From Ancrocorticia sp047501485 (GTDB lineage: Bacteria; Actinomycetota; Actinomycetes; Actinomycetales; Actinomycetaceae), in the NCBI GenBank assembly GCA_047501485.1, contig JAZDRN010000001.1, forward strand, positions 1,227,702-1,291,701: DNA of 64,000 nucleotides, given 5' to 3'. Under the pieces are notes generated by a model. The model saw only the letters and a list, made by a program, of their open reading frames with translations. It searched no databases and was not told the DNA's origin. Below are positions 52,214-60,828 of this stretch, piece by piece. How positions within the stretch are numbered: position 1 is the stretch's first letter; every line of letters begins with the position of its first letter. Made by a program: the position numbers and the translations under genes.

Positions 52214-53290
52214 CTATCGGGGATCGGCGGCATAGAAGGCGTCGTCGGGAAGCTTCTCACCATAGATCTTCGGGTTGATCTCACCCAGCCGCGTGAGAAA
52301 GTCCTCGTACTCCTCCTGAGCCTGATCGGCGGGAACCACCTCGACCTGAAGCCGCGGGATCACCTGCTTGATGACCTCTTCGGGTAGCTCGTAATCCTCC
52401 GCCAGCTTGGCGATAGTCTCGGGATCGAGGTCGTTGGCCTTCTGCGCGCTCGCCTCCAACTCGCTGAGAACGGCACCGACGAGCTCGGGGTTGGAATCGA
52501 CGAGTTCGCCGGGCATCACGACTCCGGCCATCGGGAAGCGGCCTGCTTCGCCGGTGATCTCGCCCCACTCTTCCTGGAGGTCGAGAACTCGGGTGAGAGG
52601 CTTGCCCGCCTCCTGCGCCTTGATGGTCGCCAGTGTGGCGACGTGCTCAGGAAGCACGGCGTAATCCACGTCGCCTTGGGCCAGCATCTGGACGATCTGG
52701 GAGGCGTCCTGGACTCCCACGACCTCGATGTCTGAGGTCGTATCGATGCCGTTCGCCTTCATAACGTACTGGAAAACCAGATCTGGCATGTTCCCGGGCA
52801 TCGCCACGGCGACCTTCTTGCCCTTCAACGCCTCGGGATCGCCCACCGGCGAGCCATCCGGGCCGAGCACGTAGATCATGCCCCACACCACCGGCGCCAC
52901 CAGGCGCACGTCGACTCCCTTGTTGTAGAGATTCGCTGCGACGTATGCGGGAGTCGCGGCTAGGTCCACCTGACCCTTCTGGAGCAGCGACTTGACCTGC
53001 TCGGCATCCGACCAGGTGCCGATCTCGACGTCGTCGGCGAATCCGTCGAGGTGTCCCTGTTCGCCGAAGCCTGCTAGAGGCGCCCCGAATGCCAAGGTCT
53101 CGGGGCGGTAGACCTGCATGTTCTCGATGGCATCGGGCTGAGAGGCGATGGAACTGGAGGCGCTCGATGCGGCGCCGCTCGAGGTGCTTTGCGACCCGGC
53201 GTCGGTTTGTCCGCATCCTGCTAACGTCAGGGCAGAGGTCAGGACCAATGCCGTCAGCGGGGCGATGAGTCTCTTCTTGCGAGCTTTCAT
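52214..53290 (-). CDS. ABC transporter substrate-binding lipoprotein (NitT/TauT/NMT1-like)
   Basis: 358 residues. Signal with lipobox LTSALTLAGCGQ, a Ser-rich spacer, then a type II binding fold: SLLQKGQVDLAATPAYVAANLYNKGVDVRL, GMIYVLGP, KGKKVAVAMPGNMPDLVFQYVMKANGID, MLAQGDVDYAVLPEHVAT. Relatives bind aliphatic sulfonates, nitrate or thiamine precursors; the ligand here is not predictable. Confidence 0.9.
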   Translation of the reverse strand: MKARKKRLIAPLTALVLTSALTLAGCGQTDAGSQSTSSGAASSASSSIASQPDAIENMQVYRPETLAFGAPLAGFGEQGHLDGFADDVEIGTWSDAEQVKSLLQKGQVDLAATPAYVAANLYNKGVDVRLVAPVVWGMIYVLGPDGSPVGDPEALKGKKVAVAMPGNMPDLVFQYVMKANGIDTTSDIEVVGVQDASQIVQMLAQGDVDYAVLPEHVATLATIKAQEAGKPLTRVLDLQEEWGEITGEAGRFPMAGVVMPGELVDSNPELVGAVLSELEASAQKANDLDPETIAKLAEDYELPEEVIKQVIPRLQVEVVPADQAQEEYEDFLTRLGEINPKIYGEKLPDDAFYAADPR

Positions 53291-53374
53291 CGTCTTTCCT
53301 TTCTATGAAACGGGGAATTTGGGCAGAGTTCTCCCCGAATGGTGTTGTCATACAGAGATGGCAGCGGACGGGGC

Positions 53375-54022
53375 TCAGGTCTCGGCGCCCCGGGCCGCCT
53401 TGAGGGTGAATGTTCCTGGAGGACCATCCAAGTGAAGAAGAGAGGTTGAGACCGCTTCGGCTTCCTCCGGATTGTGGGTTACCCAGACGGTGACGATGTT
53501 CTGCCGCCGGATGAGCTCCAGCAACAGGGCTCGCAGCGTTCGGGCGAGTTCGGGATTCAGTGCGGAGAACGGCTCGTCGACGAGGAGCAGCGACGGCTGC
53601 GCGGCCAGCGCTCGCGCAATGGCAGCACGCTGCCGCATCCCACCGGACATCTGCGCCGGGAACAGATGGGCTGCGTCGCCAAGGTCGACCCGGTGGAGCC
53701 ACTCCTGGGCGACGGAGTCGGCAGCGGGTTCGTCGGCCAATGCGAGCATCACGTTCTTGTGCGCGTTGTACCACGGGAGCAGACGGGGTTCCTGGAACAC
53801 CATCGCACAGGAGCCTCCGCCGGTGTCGACCTCACCGGCGGCCGGGGGAAGCAGTCCCGCCAGCGTTCGCAAGAGGGTGGTCTTCCCCGCACCGGAGGCG
53901 CCCTGCACTGCGAGGACCTCGCCGGGCCGCAATTGCAGGGTGAGGCCCTCCACCAGTGTGAGCCCTCGCATGGCAAGCCTGAGATCCGCTATTCTCAATC
54001 CCGGATTGCCATGATGGTTCAC
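53375..54022 (-). CDS. ABC transporter ATPase (SsuB/TauB type)
   Basis: 215 residues, overlapping the methyltransferase by 4 bp. Walker A VQGASGAGKTTLLRTLAG, Q-loop VFQEPRLLPWYN, signature MSGGMRQRAAIARAL, Walker B LLLVDEPFSALN, switch VWVTHNPEEA. Short but complete for the NitT/TauT class. Confidence 0.92.
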   Translation of the reverse strand: MNHHGNPGLRIADLRLAMRGLTLVEGLTLQLRPGEVLAVQGASGAGKTTLLRTLAGLLPPAAGEVDTGGGSCAMVFQEPRLLPWYNAHKNVMLALADEPAADSVAQEWLHRVDLGDAAHLFPAQMSGGMRQRAAIARALAAQPSLLLVDEPFSALNPELARTLRALLLELIRRQNIVTVWVTHNPEEAEAVSTSLLHLDGPPGTFTLKAARGAET

Positions 54023-54921
54023 TCCGGTTTCACCGCCACGAACCCGACCGCGCAGATGAACTGCTGGTTCGTCTTGAAGGTCTTACGCATCGCGAGAATC
54101 CGCTTGCGCGCGGCCGGGTTGCGAGCCACGTTGAACACGAACGTGAGGAAGCCGCCCCAGCCTTCGTCTGCGATGACACGGCGTATCTCGAGCAGCGCCA
54201 TCTTGTTGCTGGTCGAATAGACGACGTCGAATCCCGCCTCGCCTAGAAGCTTCCTCCATCCGTCGAGGGTCAGCGGCCGCGCGCCGACCTTGATCGTTTG
54301 GGAGAGGTTCTTCTGCACGGCTCCGGTGGTCTTCTGCGTGGCCTCAGGTTTGAAGCCCATCTCGTGCAGGGCATAGCGTCCGCCCGGTGCCAGAATCCGG
54401 AACGCTTCGCGCATGATGGCCAGCTTGTCCGCATCGGACTGCATCGTCAGCATCGCCTCGCCGACCACCAGCGTGGCGCAGTGCTCGTCCAGGCCCGTCT
54501 CCTTCGCGTCGGCGTTGACGAGGCGGGCCTCCTCGTGACCGGCCAGCACGCCGAGGAGCGGGTTATCGCCTTCATCTCGGACGTCTACTCCCCAGTACCG
54601 CGAAGGTCGCGCTGCGAGGAGGATCTCGGCGGTCTTCCCCACGCCCGGTCCGAATTCAACGATCCTGTCCTCGGAACTCGGACGGGCCTTGGCGAGTATG
54701 CGCTTCGTCATCTCCATCCCGCCGGGACGCAGCACTCGCTTGCCCATCTTGGCGAGGAGCCAGTGCCCCTGCAGTCGTTTCTCCTCGGGACCGGACCGCG
54801 TGCCCTTCGCCTGATCGGCCGTGTCCTTCGGCTTCTTCGGCTTCGCTGCCGCAGCCGCCCTCTGGACGCGATCGACGGGCACCTGTGAGCATGCACAGGC
54901 CTGGTTCGATTCGGTGCTCAC
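54019..54921 (-). CDS. Class I SAM-dependent methyltransferase
   Basis: 300 residues, GTG start overlapping the cupin stop by 4 bp. Motif I is RIVEFGPGVGKTAEILLA, then YWGVDVRDEGDNPLLGV, LVVGEAMLTMQSDADK and the post-II FRILAPGGRYALHEMGFKPEA. An Ala/Lys/Pro-rich N-terminal ~45 residues precede the core. The N terminus has a CACSQ cysteine pair. Substrate unknown. Confidence 0.88.
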   Translation of the reverse strand: MSTESNQACACSQVPVDRVQRAAAAAKPKKPKDTADQAKGTRSGPEEKRLQGHWLLAKMGKRVLRPGGMEMTKRILAKARPSSEDRIVEFGPGVGKTAEILLAARPSRYWGVDVRDEGDNPLLGVLAGHEEARLVNADAKETGLDEHCATLVVGEAMLTMQSDADKLAIMREAFRILAPGGRYALHEMGFKPEATQKTTGAVQKNLSQTIKVGARPLTLDGWRKLLGEAGFDVVYSTSNKMALLEIRRVIADEGWGGFLTFVFNVARNPAARKRILAMRKTFKTNQQFICAVGFVAVKPE

Positions 54922-55292
54922 TGGTCGCCTTCCCGCTTCGCCTCGACTCCATCGACATCGACCATGGTCAGTGCCATATGGCAGGCCTCCAGGGCGGTCA
55001 GGGCGTGCCGCTCCCCTGGCGCAAGATAGACGACATCTCCCGGGGAGAGCACGGAAGCATCCCCGGCCACCGAGAACTCCATCTTGCCGCTCAGCAGCTG
55101 AACCACAACCGCCTTGGGGCTGGCGTGCTCGGTGAGGAGCTGGCCCGCATCGAAGGAGAACAGTACGAACCGGATGAGGTCGTTGTTGAGCACCACCCTG
55201 CTCGTGGTCGCCTCCTGCAAGATCGGCAACTGCTCGAGAAGCTCTTTGAAAACCTTCGATTCTGACGACGACGTCGTTGCGGCACCAGCCAT
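54918..55292 (-). CDS. Small cupin-fold protein
   Basis: 124 residues from the ATG at 55292, with GAAGGGG 6 bp upstream. The cupin pattern is present: LFSFDAGQLLTEHASPKAVVVQLLSGKMEFSV and SPGDVVYLAPGERHALTALEACHMALT, with the metal-type His and Glu positions partly kept. First gene of a five-gene operon. An ATG further upstream lies inside the iron box and is rejected as start. Confidence 0.85.
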   Translation of the reverse strand: MAGAATTSSSESKVFKELLEQLPILQEATTSRVVLNNDLIRFVLFSFDAGQLLTEHASPKAVVVQLLSGKMEFSVAGDASVLSPGDVVYLAPGERHALTALEACHMALTMVDVDGVEAKREGDQ

Positions 55293-55312
55293 TTTCTTCC
55301 CCTTCGGATCGG

Positions 55313-55331
55313 TTCGGTTAGGCATACCTAA
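55313..55331. promoter_or_regulatory. DtxR/IdeR-type iron box upstream of cupin operon
   Basis: The 19-bp site TTAGGTATGCCTAACCGAA (minus strand) matches the TTAGGTTAGGCTAACCTAA iron-box consensus at 15 of 19 positions (16 if the central C is allowed as S), with near-perfect arms TTAGG/CCTAA. It ends 20 bp upstream of the cupin start, where a repressor would block transcription. Suggests repression when iron is plentiful. Confidence 0.8.
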
Positions 55332-55463
55332 CTCCAATTAGAGTGTAAAGATGCGCCTCGACTCCGCTCAACAAAAACACGATGAATCCCGTGTTATTTA
55401 ACGTGACGCATGCCACTATCAGGCGAAAGGCATGTCCAAAGTCCCAAAGCCCCACCAATAACG

Positions 55464-55503
55464 ACGGTGCCCCGGCCGACCGTGTTGGTCGCCGGGGCAC
55501 CGT
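55464..55503. terminator. Strong hairpin between guaB1 and the cupin operon
   Basis: Stem ACGGTGCCCCGGCCGACC/GGTCGCCGGGGCACCGT with one bulge and loop GTGTT, 46 bp after the guaB1 stop. It isolates guaB1 from the downstream iron-box promoter. Confidence 0.85.
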
Positions 55504-55549
55504 ATGCCGGGTGAGCGATACCGATCGCCCGCCTATCGATCGAAGAGTT

Positions 55550-57001
55550 TCACCATCCCTTGGGCAGTGGACGGCCCTCGTGGAAGCCCGCGGCCGACTG
55601 CACGCCGACGACGGCGCGCTCGGCGAACTCCGCGAGGCTTCGTGCGCCGGCATAGGTGCACGAAGAGCGCACACCCGAGGTGATCTCGTCTATCAAGTCC
55701 TCAACGCCCGGGCGCTGGGGATCCAAGTACATCCGCGAGGAGGAGATGCCCTCCTGGTAGAGCGCCTTGCGGGCGCGCTCGAAGGACTCGGCTCCCGCGG
55801 TGCGGGCGGCGACGGCGCGGGCGGAGGCCATCCCGAAGCTCTCCTTGTATCTGCGACCGTTGCTATCCACCTGGAGCACACCGGGAGACTCATGGGTTGC
55901 CGCGAACCAAGAACCGACCATCACCTGGCTGGCACCGGCCGCGATGGCCAGCGCAACGTCGCGCGGGTGGCGGACGCCGCCGTCGGCCCACACGTTGGCG
56001 CCCAGCTTCTTCGCGGCGGCGGCACACTCCAAGACCGCCGAGAACTGCGGACGCCCTACGCCCGTCTGCATCCGGGTGGTGCACATGGCGCCCGGACCCA
56101 CTCCGACCTTGATGATGTCGGCGCCGGCCTCGACCAGCTCATCGACTCCTGCGGCGGTGACGATGTTGCCAGCTACGACCGGAACCTTGGGATCCAGGGC
56201 GCGCACCCGGCGCAGGGCCTGAATCATCTTGGCCTGGTGACCGTGGGCCGTATCCACCACGAGGCAGTCGATCCCCGCCTTGAGAAGGGCCTCCGTGCGG
56301 CCCTCGATATCCCCGTTGATTCCGATCGCGGCGCCGAGACGCAGTCCACCCTGATCGTCCATCGCGGGATGGTAGATGCTGGAACGCACGGTCCCCTTCG
56401 TGGTCAAGACCCCGACGAGGATGCCCTTGTCCACCACCGGAACGAACGAGCGGCGCTTGCGCTCCAGCTGAACGTAGACATCCTGCAAGGCGGAGTTATC
56501 CGGGCCGATCTGGGAGAGCTCGATGACCTCGGGATCCGGGGTCATCACGGTACCGGCCTGGGCGAAGCGATCCACGCCCTGGCAGTCCGATGTGGAGACG
56601 ATACCGACGGGCTTACCCTCTTCGACCACCACGGCGGCGTCGTGGGTACGGCGTGGGATGAGTGACAGCACCGTGTCGACGGTGTCGTCGGCCCTCACCG
56701 TGATCGCCGTCTCGACAACAGGGTGGGCGGCTTTCACGCGTCCGGCCACCTTGGTCACGATGTCCACAGGAATATCCTGCGGAATGATGGCCATGCCTCC
56801 CCGTCGCGCGACGGTCTCGGCCATGCGGCGCCCGGAGATCGCCGTCATGTTGGCGACCACGATCGGAATCATGGTGCCGGTTCCGTCGTCGGTGGACAGG
56901 TCGACGTCGAACCGAGAGGTCACGTCGGAGTGGGACGGGACGAGGAAAACGTCATCGTAGGTCAGATCGTGGGCAGGTTCCTGCCCCGGAAGAAAACGCA
57001 T
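55550..57001 (-). CDS. guaB1: GuaB1-type GMP reductase with CBS domains
   Basis: 483 residues. IMPDH/GMPR barrel: LTYDDVFLVPSHSDVTSRFDVDLS, DTAHGHQAKMIQALRR, VVAGNIVTAAGVDELVEAGADIIKVGVGPGAMCTTRMQTGVGRPQ (active-site Cys), WADGGVRHPRDVALAIAAGASQVMVGSWFA. A CBS pair lies in the middle (~95-205: VMTPDPEVIELSQIG..LERKRRSFVPVVDKGILVGVLT). GuaB1 of mycobacteria is a CBS-containing GMP reductase; this protein matches that pattern rather than IMPDH. Confidence 0.88.
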   Translation of the reverse strand: MRFLPGQEPAHDLTYDDVFLVPSHSDVTSRFDVDLSTDDGTGTMIPIVVANMTAISGRRMAETVARRGGMAIIPQDIPVDIVTKVAGRVKAAHPVVETAITVRADDTVDTVLSLIPRRTHDAAVVVEEGKPVGIVSTSDCQGVDRFAQAGTVMTPDPEVIELSQIGPDNSALQDVYVQLERKRRSFVPVVDKGILVGVLTTKGTVRSSIYHPAMDDQGGLRLGAAIGINGDIEGRTEALLKAGIDCLVVDTAHGHQAKMIQALRRVRALDPKVPVVAGNIVTAAGVDELVEAGADIIKVGVGPGAMCTTRMQTGVGRPQFSAVLECAAAAKKLGANVWADGGVRHPRDVALAIAAGASQVMVGSWFAATHESPGVLQVDSNGRRYKESFGMASARAVAARTAGAESFERARKALYQEGISSSRMYLDPQRPGVEDLIDEITSGVRSSCTYAGARSLAEFAERAVVGVQSAAGFHEGRPLPKGW

Positions 57002-57082
57002 GGGTTCATTCTATGAGATGAAAGTGCCGCGAAGCTTGCGTATCCGTTCACATTCCGGGACAGGTCTCCGCCAACCGGCCGG

Positions 57083-60043
57083 TCAGCCGTCTTTTCTCCG
57101 CAGGAACATCTTCCGGATCTCCTCCACCCACAGCACGAGCGACGCCATACCGAGCGAGACGAGCCAGTGGGTGAGATCCAGCGATGTCGTACCGAATGCG
57201 GCTTGGAGGAATGGGACGTGCACCACCGCGATCTGCAATATCGCGCCCAGCGCTACTGCACCGAGCAGCAGCCTGTTACTGAACATCCCGTGGAAGGCGC
57301 TCTGGGTTGCCGAGCGGGCGTTGAACACCGAGAACAGGTTTCCGAAGACGAGTGTGGTGAACGTGGCGGTCTGAGCGACCTCGATCGGTTCGCTGGCCAC
57401 GTGGAGGAGACCCCCGGGCAGCCACATATCCATGGTGGCCAGCGAGGAGATGGCCATGACGAAGCCGGTGCTCATGATCGCGATCCACATGCGCCCGTCG
57501 ATGACCCGTTCCGTCGCAGAACGCGGAGGCCTCTTCATGACGTCCTCGAGCTCGGGGTCGACTCCCACGGCCAGGGCGGGGGCCACATCGGTGACGAGGT
57601 TGATCCATAGGATCTGAGTTGCCAGAAGCGGGACCACGATGTGCATGCCGGCGTCCTGCGCTGCGGCGGTCAGTCCGATGACGCCCATGAGCACCACGCC
57701 GAAGAACATGGTCAGGACCTCGCCCATATTCGAGCACAGCAGGTAGCGCAAGAACTTCTTGATGTTCTCGAAGATCACGCGCCCCTCGCGCACCGCACGG
57801 ATGATCGTGGCGAAGTTGTCGTCGGCCAGGACCATCTTGGCGGCTTCCTTCGTCACCTCGGTCCCGGTGATCCCCATTGCAATGCCGATATCAGCCGACT
57901 TCAGCGCCGGGGCATCGTTCACGCCGTCGCCCGTCATCGCCACAATCTGATCGTCGGCCTGGAGGGCATCCACGATCCGCAGCTTGTGTTCGGGAGCGAC
58001 CCTCGCATAGACGGAGGTGGTCCGAGCTGCCCGGCGCAATTCGTCGTCGTTCAACTCGTCGATATCGTGGCCGCTGAGCACGACGGAATCGGCATCGGTG
58101 ATCGTGAGATCGGTTGCGATTCGCCGTGCGGTCTCGGGGTGGTCGCCGGTGATCATGACCACCCGCACCCCCGCCCGATGGGCCTCCTCGATGGCGTCGC
58201 GCGCCTCGGATCGAGGCGGGTCGATGATACCCACGACTCCGGCGAAGACCAGGTCGCGCTCATCGGAGTCGTCGAAGGCGCCGCCGCCGAGGAGCTCGTC
58301 ACGGTCGTCCGCGAGGACGGCCCGAGAGGCCACGCCGAGAGTGCGGTACGCCTCGCTCGAGAGACGCTCGACATCTGCGAGTATCCGTTCGCGTTCGCTC
58401 TGCGTCAGCGGCACCGCTTCCCTTCCCACCAGCACCTGGGAGCATTTGTCGAGGAGCACATCGGGGGCGCCCTTCGAGATGACGGTCAAGCCGCCGGATG
58501 CATCGGAATGCAAAGTGGACATCATCTTGCGGTCGGAGGAGAAGGGAACCTCGCCCCTCCGCTCCAGTCCGTCGATGCGATCCGGGAGGCCGTCGAGCTT
58601 GTGAGAAGCGGAGAGGAAGGCCGCCTCAGTGGGATCGCCGCTGATCTCCCAGCGTCCATCCCGTTGGGCAAGCTGAGCGTTGTTGGCCAGGGAACCGAGC
58701 CCGAGCACCGCACGCGTCTCGTCGAGGGCAGCCGCCTCTGCGGTTGTCTCGTCGGAACCGGACAGCTTGCCCGCACCCGCTTCCTCCGACGTTGTATCAC
58801 CGTTCAGTTCGGCGACGACGGCGTCGCCGCGAGGCTCGTAACCAGCCCCGGTGAGTTCAGTGGTCCCGGAAGCGGTGACGACCTTCTTGATCGTCATCTC
58901 GTTCTGGGTGAGGGTGCCGGTCTTGTCCGTGCAGATGACCGAGGCGGATCCAAGGGTTTCAGCCGAGCTCAGTTTCTTGACGACGGCGTTGCGCTTGGCC
59001 ATACGCTGCACGCCCAGGGCGAGCACAACCGAGAGCACCGCCGGCAGACCTTCCGGCACGGCCGCTACCGCCAGGGAGACTCCCAGGAGGAGGATGGTCA
59101 CCCAGTCCCCCGGTGTCTGGGGCGTCTGCACGATGGCGATCGTCAGCATGATGACGATGGCGATCGCGATGACCACCTTGCCAAGCATTCCTCCAACGTG
59201 GTTGATCTCGCTCTGAAGCGGAGACTCTTCCTCCTCGGTCTCGTCGAGCATGGTGGCGATGGAGCCCATCTCGGTGCCCATGCCTGTGGCGACGACGACG
59301 CCGCGCCCGGTGCCTCCGGTGACGGCCGTCCCTTTGTACGCCATATTCGAACGGTCGCCCAGCGCCATTCGGCCGCTGAGGGTCTCCGTCGATTTATCCA
59401 CCGCGGTGGACTCTCCGGTGAGCGAGGCTTCCGCGATCCGCAGGGAGTTGCTGGACAGAAGCCGTGCATCGGCTCCTACCTCATCTCCCTCCGATAGCTG
59501 CAGGATATCGCCGGGGACCAGCTCCGCCGCGGGAATATCCCACAGCTCTCCCTCGCGCAGCACCGTCACGTGAGCGGCTGTCATCTCTGCCAGAGCCGCG
59601 ACGGCATCGGCCGCGCGCGATTCCTGCACCAGTCCGATCCCCACGTTGAAGGCCACCACCAACAGCACGACGATCGCCTCGATCGGAGCGCCGTGGGCGC
59701 CTTCGAGGATCCACGCCCCACCGGAGATGAGGGCCGCGAGGATCAAGAGGATGACCAGAGGATCCTTGAGTTGCAGTAGAACCCGTTGCCACAGCGGTGT
59801 CGGGGGTTTACCGCGCAGTTCGTTGGGTCCGAACGTGGCGAGCCTGGCAGCGGCTTCGGCTCGGCTCAGGCCGACCGCGGGGTCGACCCGCAGTGCCGAT
59901 ACCGCCTCCTGGGAATCTCGCAGATAGGGCGCTTCGGGAACCGTCACCTGGTCCGGGCCGGGTGACGGCTCCTCCAGCCGTGTCCCAACCGCGCCCGATC
60001 GGCTTCCGGAAGAGTCCGTGCGCCTGCGGCCTGATTCATCCAT
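57083..60043 (-). CDS. P-type cation-transporting ATPase (Ca2+/SERCA-like, P2)
   Basis: 986 residues from the ATG at 60043 with GGGAGA upstream. Phosphorylation motif ICTDKTGTLTQNEM, the M4 motif VPEGLPAV, TGES loop ASLTGESTAVDKS, hinge MTGDGVNDAPALKSADIGIAMGITGTEVTKEAAKMVLADDNF, and about ten membrane helices including a long C-terminal cation_ATPase_C part. PEGLP and the C-terminal layout point to Ca2+ or Mn2+ export. A longer reading frame upstream (to 60574) overlaps tspO and is not family-like. Confidence 0.93.
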   Translation of the reverse strand: MDESGRRRTDSSGSRSGAVGTRLEEPSPGPDQVTVPEAPYLRDSQEAVSALRVDPAVGLSRAEAAARLATFGPNELRGKPPTPLWQRVLLQLKDPLVILLILAALISGGAWILEGAHGAPIEAIVVLLVVAFNVGIGLVQESRAADAVAALAEMTAAHVTVLREGELWDIPAAELVPGDILQLSEGDEVGADARLLSSNSLRIAEASLTGESTAVDKSTETLSGRMALGDRSNMAYKGTAVTGGTGRGVVVATGMGTEMGSIATMLDETEEEESPLQSEINHVGGMLGKVVIAIAIVIMLTIAIVQTPQTPGDWVTILLLGVSLAVAAVPEGLPAVLSVVLALGVQRMAKRNAVVKKLSSAETLGSASVICTDKTGTLTQNEMTIKKVVTASGTTELTGAGYEPRGDAVVAELNGDTTSEEAGAGKLSGSDETTAEAAALDETRAVLGLGSLANNAQLAQRDGRWEISGDPTEAAFLSASHKLDGLPDRIDGLERRGEVPFSSDRKMMSTLHSDASGGLTVISKGAPDVLLDKCSQVLVGREAVPLTQSERERILADVERLSSEAYRTLGVASRAVLADDRDELLGGGAFDDSDERDLVFAGVVGIIDPPRSEARDAIEEAHRAGVRVVMITGDHPETARRIATDLTITDADSVVLSGHDIDELNDDELRRAARTTSVYARVAPEHKLRIVDALQADDQIVAMTGDGVNDAPALKSADIGIAMGITGTEVTKEAAKMVLADDNFATIIRAVREGRVIFENIKKFLRYLLCSNMGEVLTMFFGVVLMGVIGLTAAAQDAGMHIVVPLLATQILWINLVTDVAPALAVGVDPELEDVMKRPPRSATERVIDGRMWIAIMSTGFVMAISSLATMDMWLPGGLLHVASEPIEVAQTATFTTLVFGNLFSVFNARSATQSAFHGMFSNRLLLGAVALGAILQIAVVHVPFLQAAFGTTSLDLTHWLVSLGMASLVLWVEEIRKMFLRRKDG

Positions 60044-60268
60044 CTGTTCTCCCAAGTTGGGCTCCTCGCCTCTATTCCCGTAGCTTCCTAGTGCGAAACT
60101 CTGCACGCGCATCGCTTTCGACACTCTACCTCTGCTCCTTGGTTGTTCCAGGGGCAGCATATGAAGATGCCGTCGATTCTTGCTTCCCAGCGGGAGGATA
60201 GCTGTCCCCCTGGCTGATTCATCACACCCACCGTTGCCAACCGACACCGTGCACGCAACAATGAAATT

Positions 60269-60751
60269 ATGAATACCTACATACGTTCTTTGGCGAAAAC
60301 AGGTCTGGCCACCACCGCTACGGCGGTGGTCGGAGCGTTGGGGACGGACACGGGCTCCACGTGGTACAAGAAACTCGACAAGCCCGATTGGCAGCCCGCA
60401 CCCGAAGTCTTCCCCATCGCCTGGACCACCCTTTACGCCTTGATCGCGCATTCCTCGGCTCGCACCCTTGCCAATCTGAAGGACGAGGGAGACAAGAAGA
60501 AGGTTCGGCGCTTTCGCAGGGCCCTGGGCATTAACCTGACGTTGAATGCCGCATGGTGCCACCTGTTCTTCCAAGCCAAGAACACCAAGGCCGCCACCGC
60601 AGGAGCCGTAGCGCTCGCAATCTCCTCCTGTGACCTTGCCCGGCGTGCGCGCAAGGTGAGACCGAGCAGCGGGCTGCTCCTCTTGCCGTACAGCGCTTGG
60701 ACCGCTTTCGCTGCGGCCCTATCCTCGGAGATCGATCTCCGCAACTCGTGA
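60269..60751 (+). CDS. tspO: TspO/MBR-family tryptophan-rich sensory protein
   Basis: 160 residues, five predicted helices. Characteristic stretches are TWYKKLDKPDWQPAPEVFPIAWTTLYALIA, INLTLNAAWCHLFF and LLLLPYSAWTAFAAALS. TspO binds porphyrins and isoprenoid-like ligands in the membrane. Divergent from the P-type ATPase; the interval 60044-60268 should hold both promoters. Confidence 0.92.
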   Translation: MNTYIRSLAKTGLATTATAVVGALGTDTGSTWYKKLDKPDWQPAPEVFPIAWTTLYALIAHSSARTLANLKDEGDKKKVRRFRRALGINLTLNAAWCHLFFQAKNTKAATAGAVALAISSCDLARRARKVRPSSGLLLLPYSAWTAFAAALSSEIDLRNS

Positions 60752-60828
60752 GCGTTTCTCGGCGTGCTATATCGGCTTGGCAGGTTCGATCCGGTTAGCT
60801 CCGGTTCGATCTGGACGGGTCGCTTCGT

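Noticed and set aside
55325..55337. Earlier start codons for the cupin gene
   Set aside because: They fall in or next to the iron box and lack a ribosome site; ATG 55292 has GAAGGGG upstream.
57641..59497. Plus-strand frame over the P-type ATPase
   Set aside because: His-rich and motif-free; antisense image of a real gene.
60044..60574. N-terminal extension of the P-type ATPase
   Set aside because: Overlaps tspO on the other strand and is not family-like; ATG 60043 has a ribosome site.
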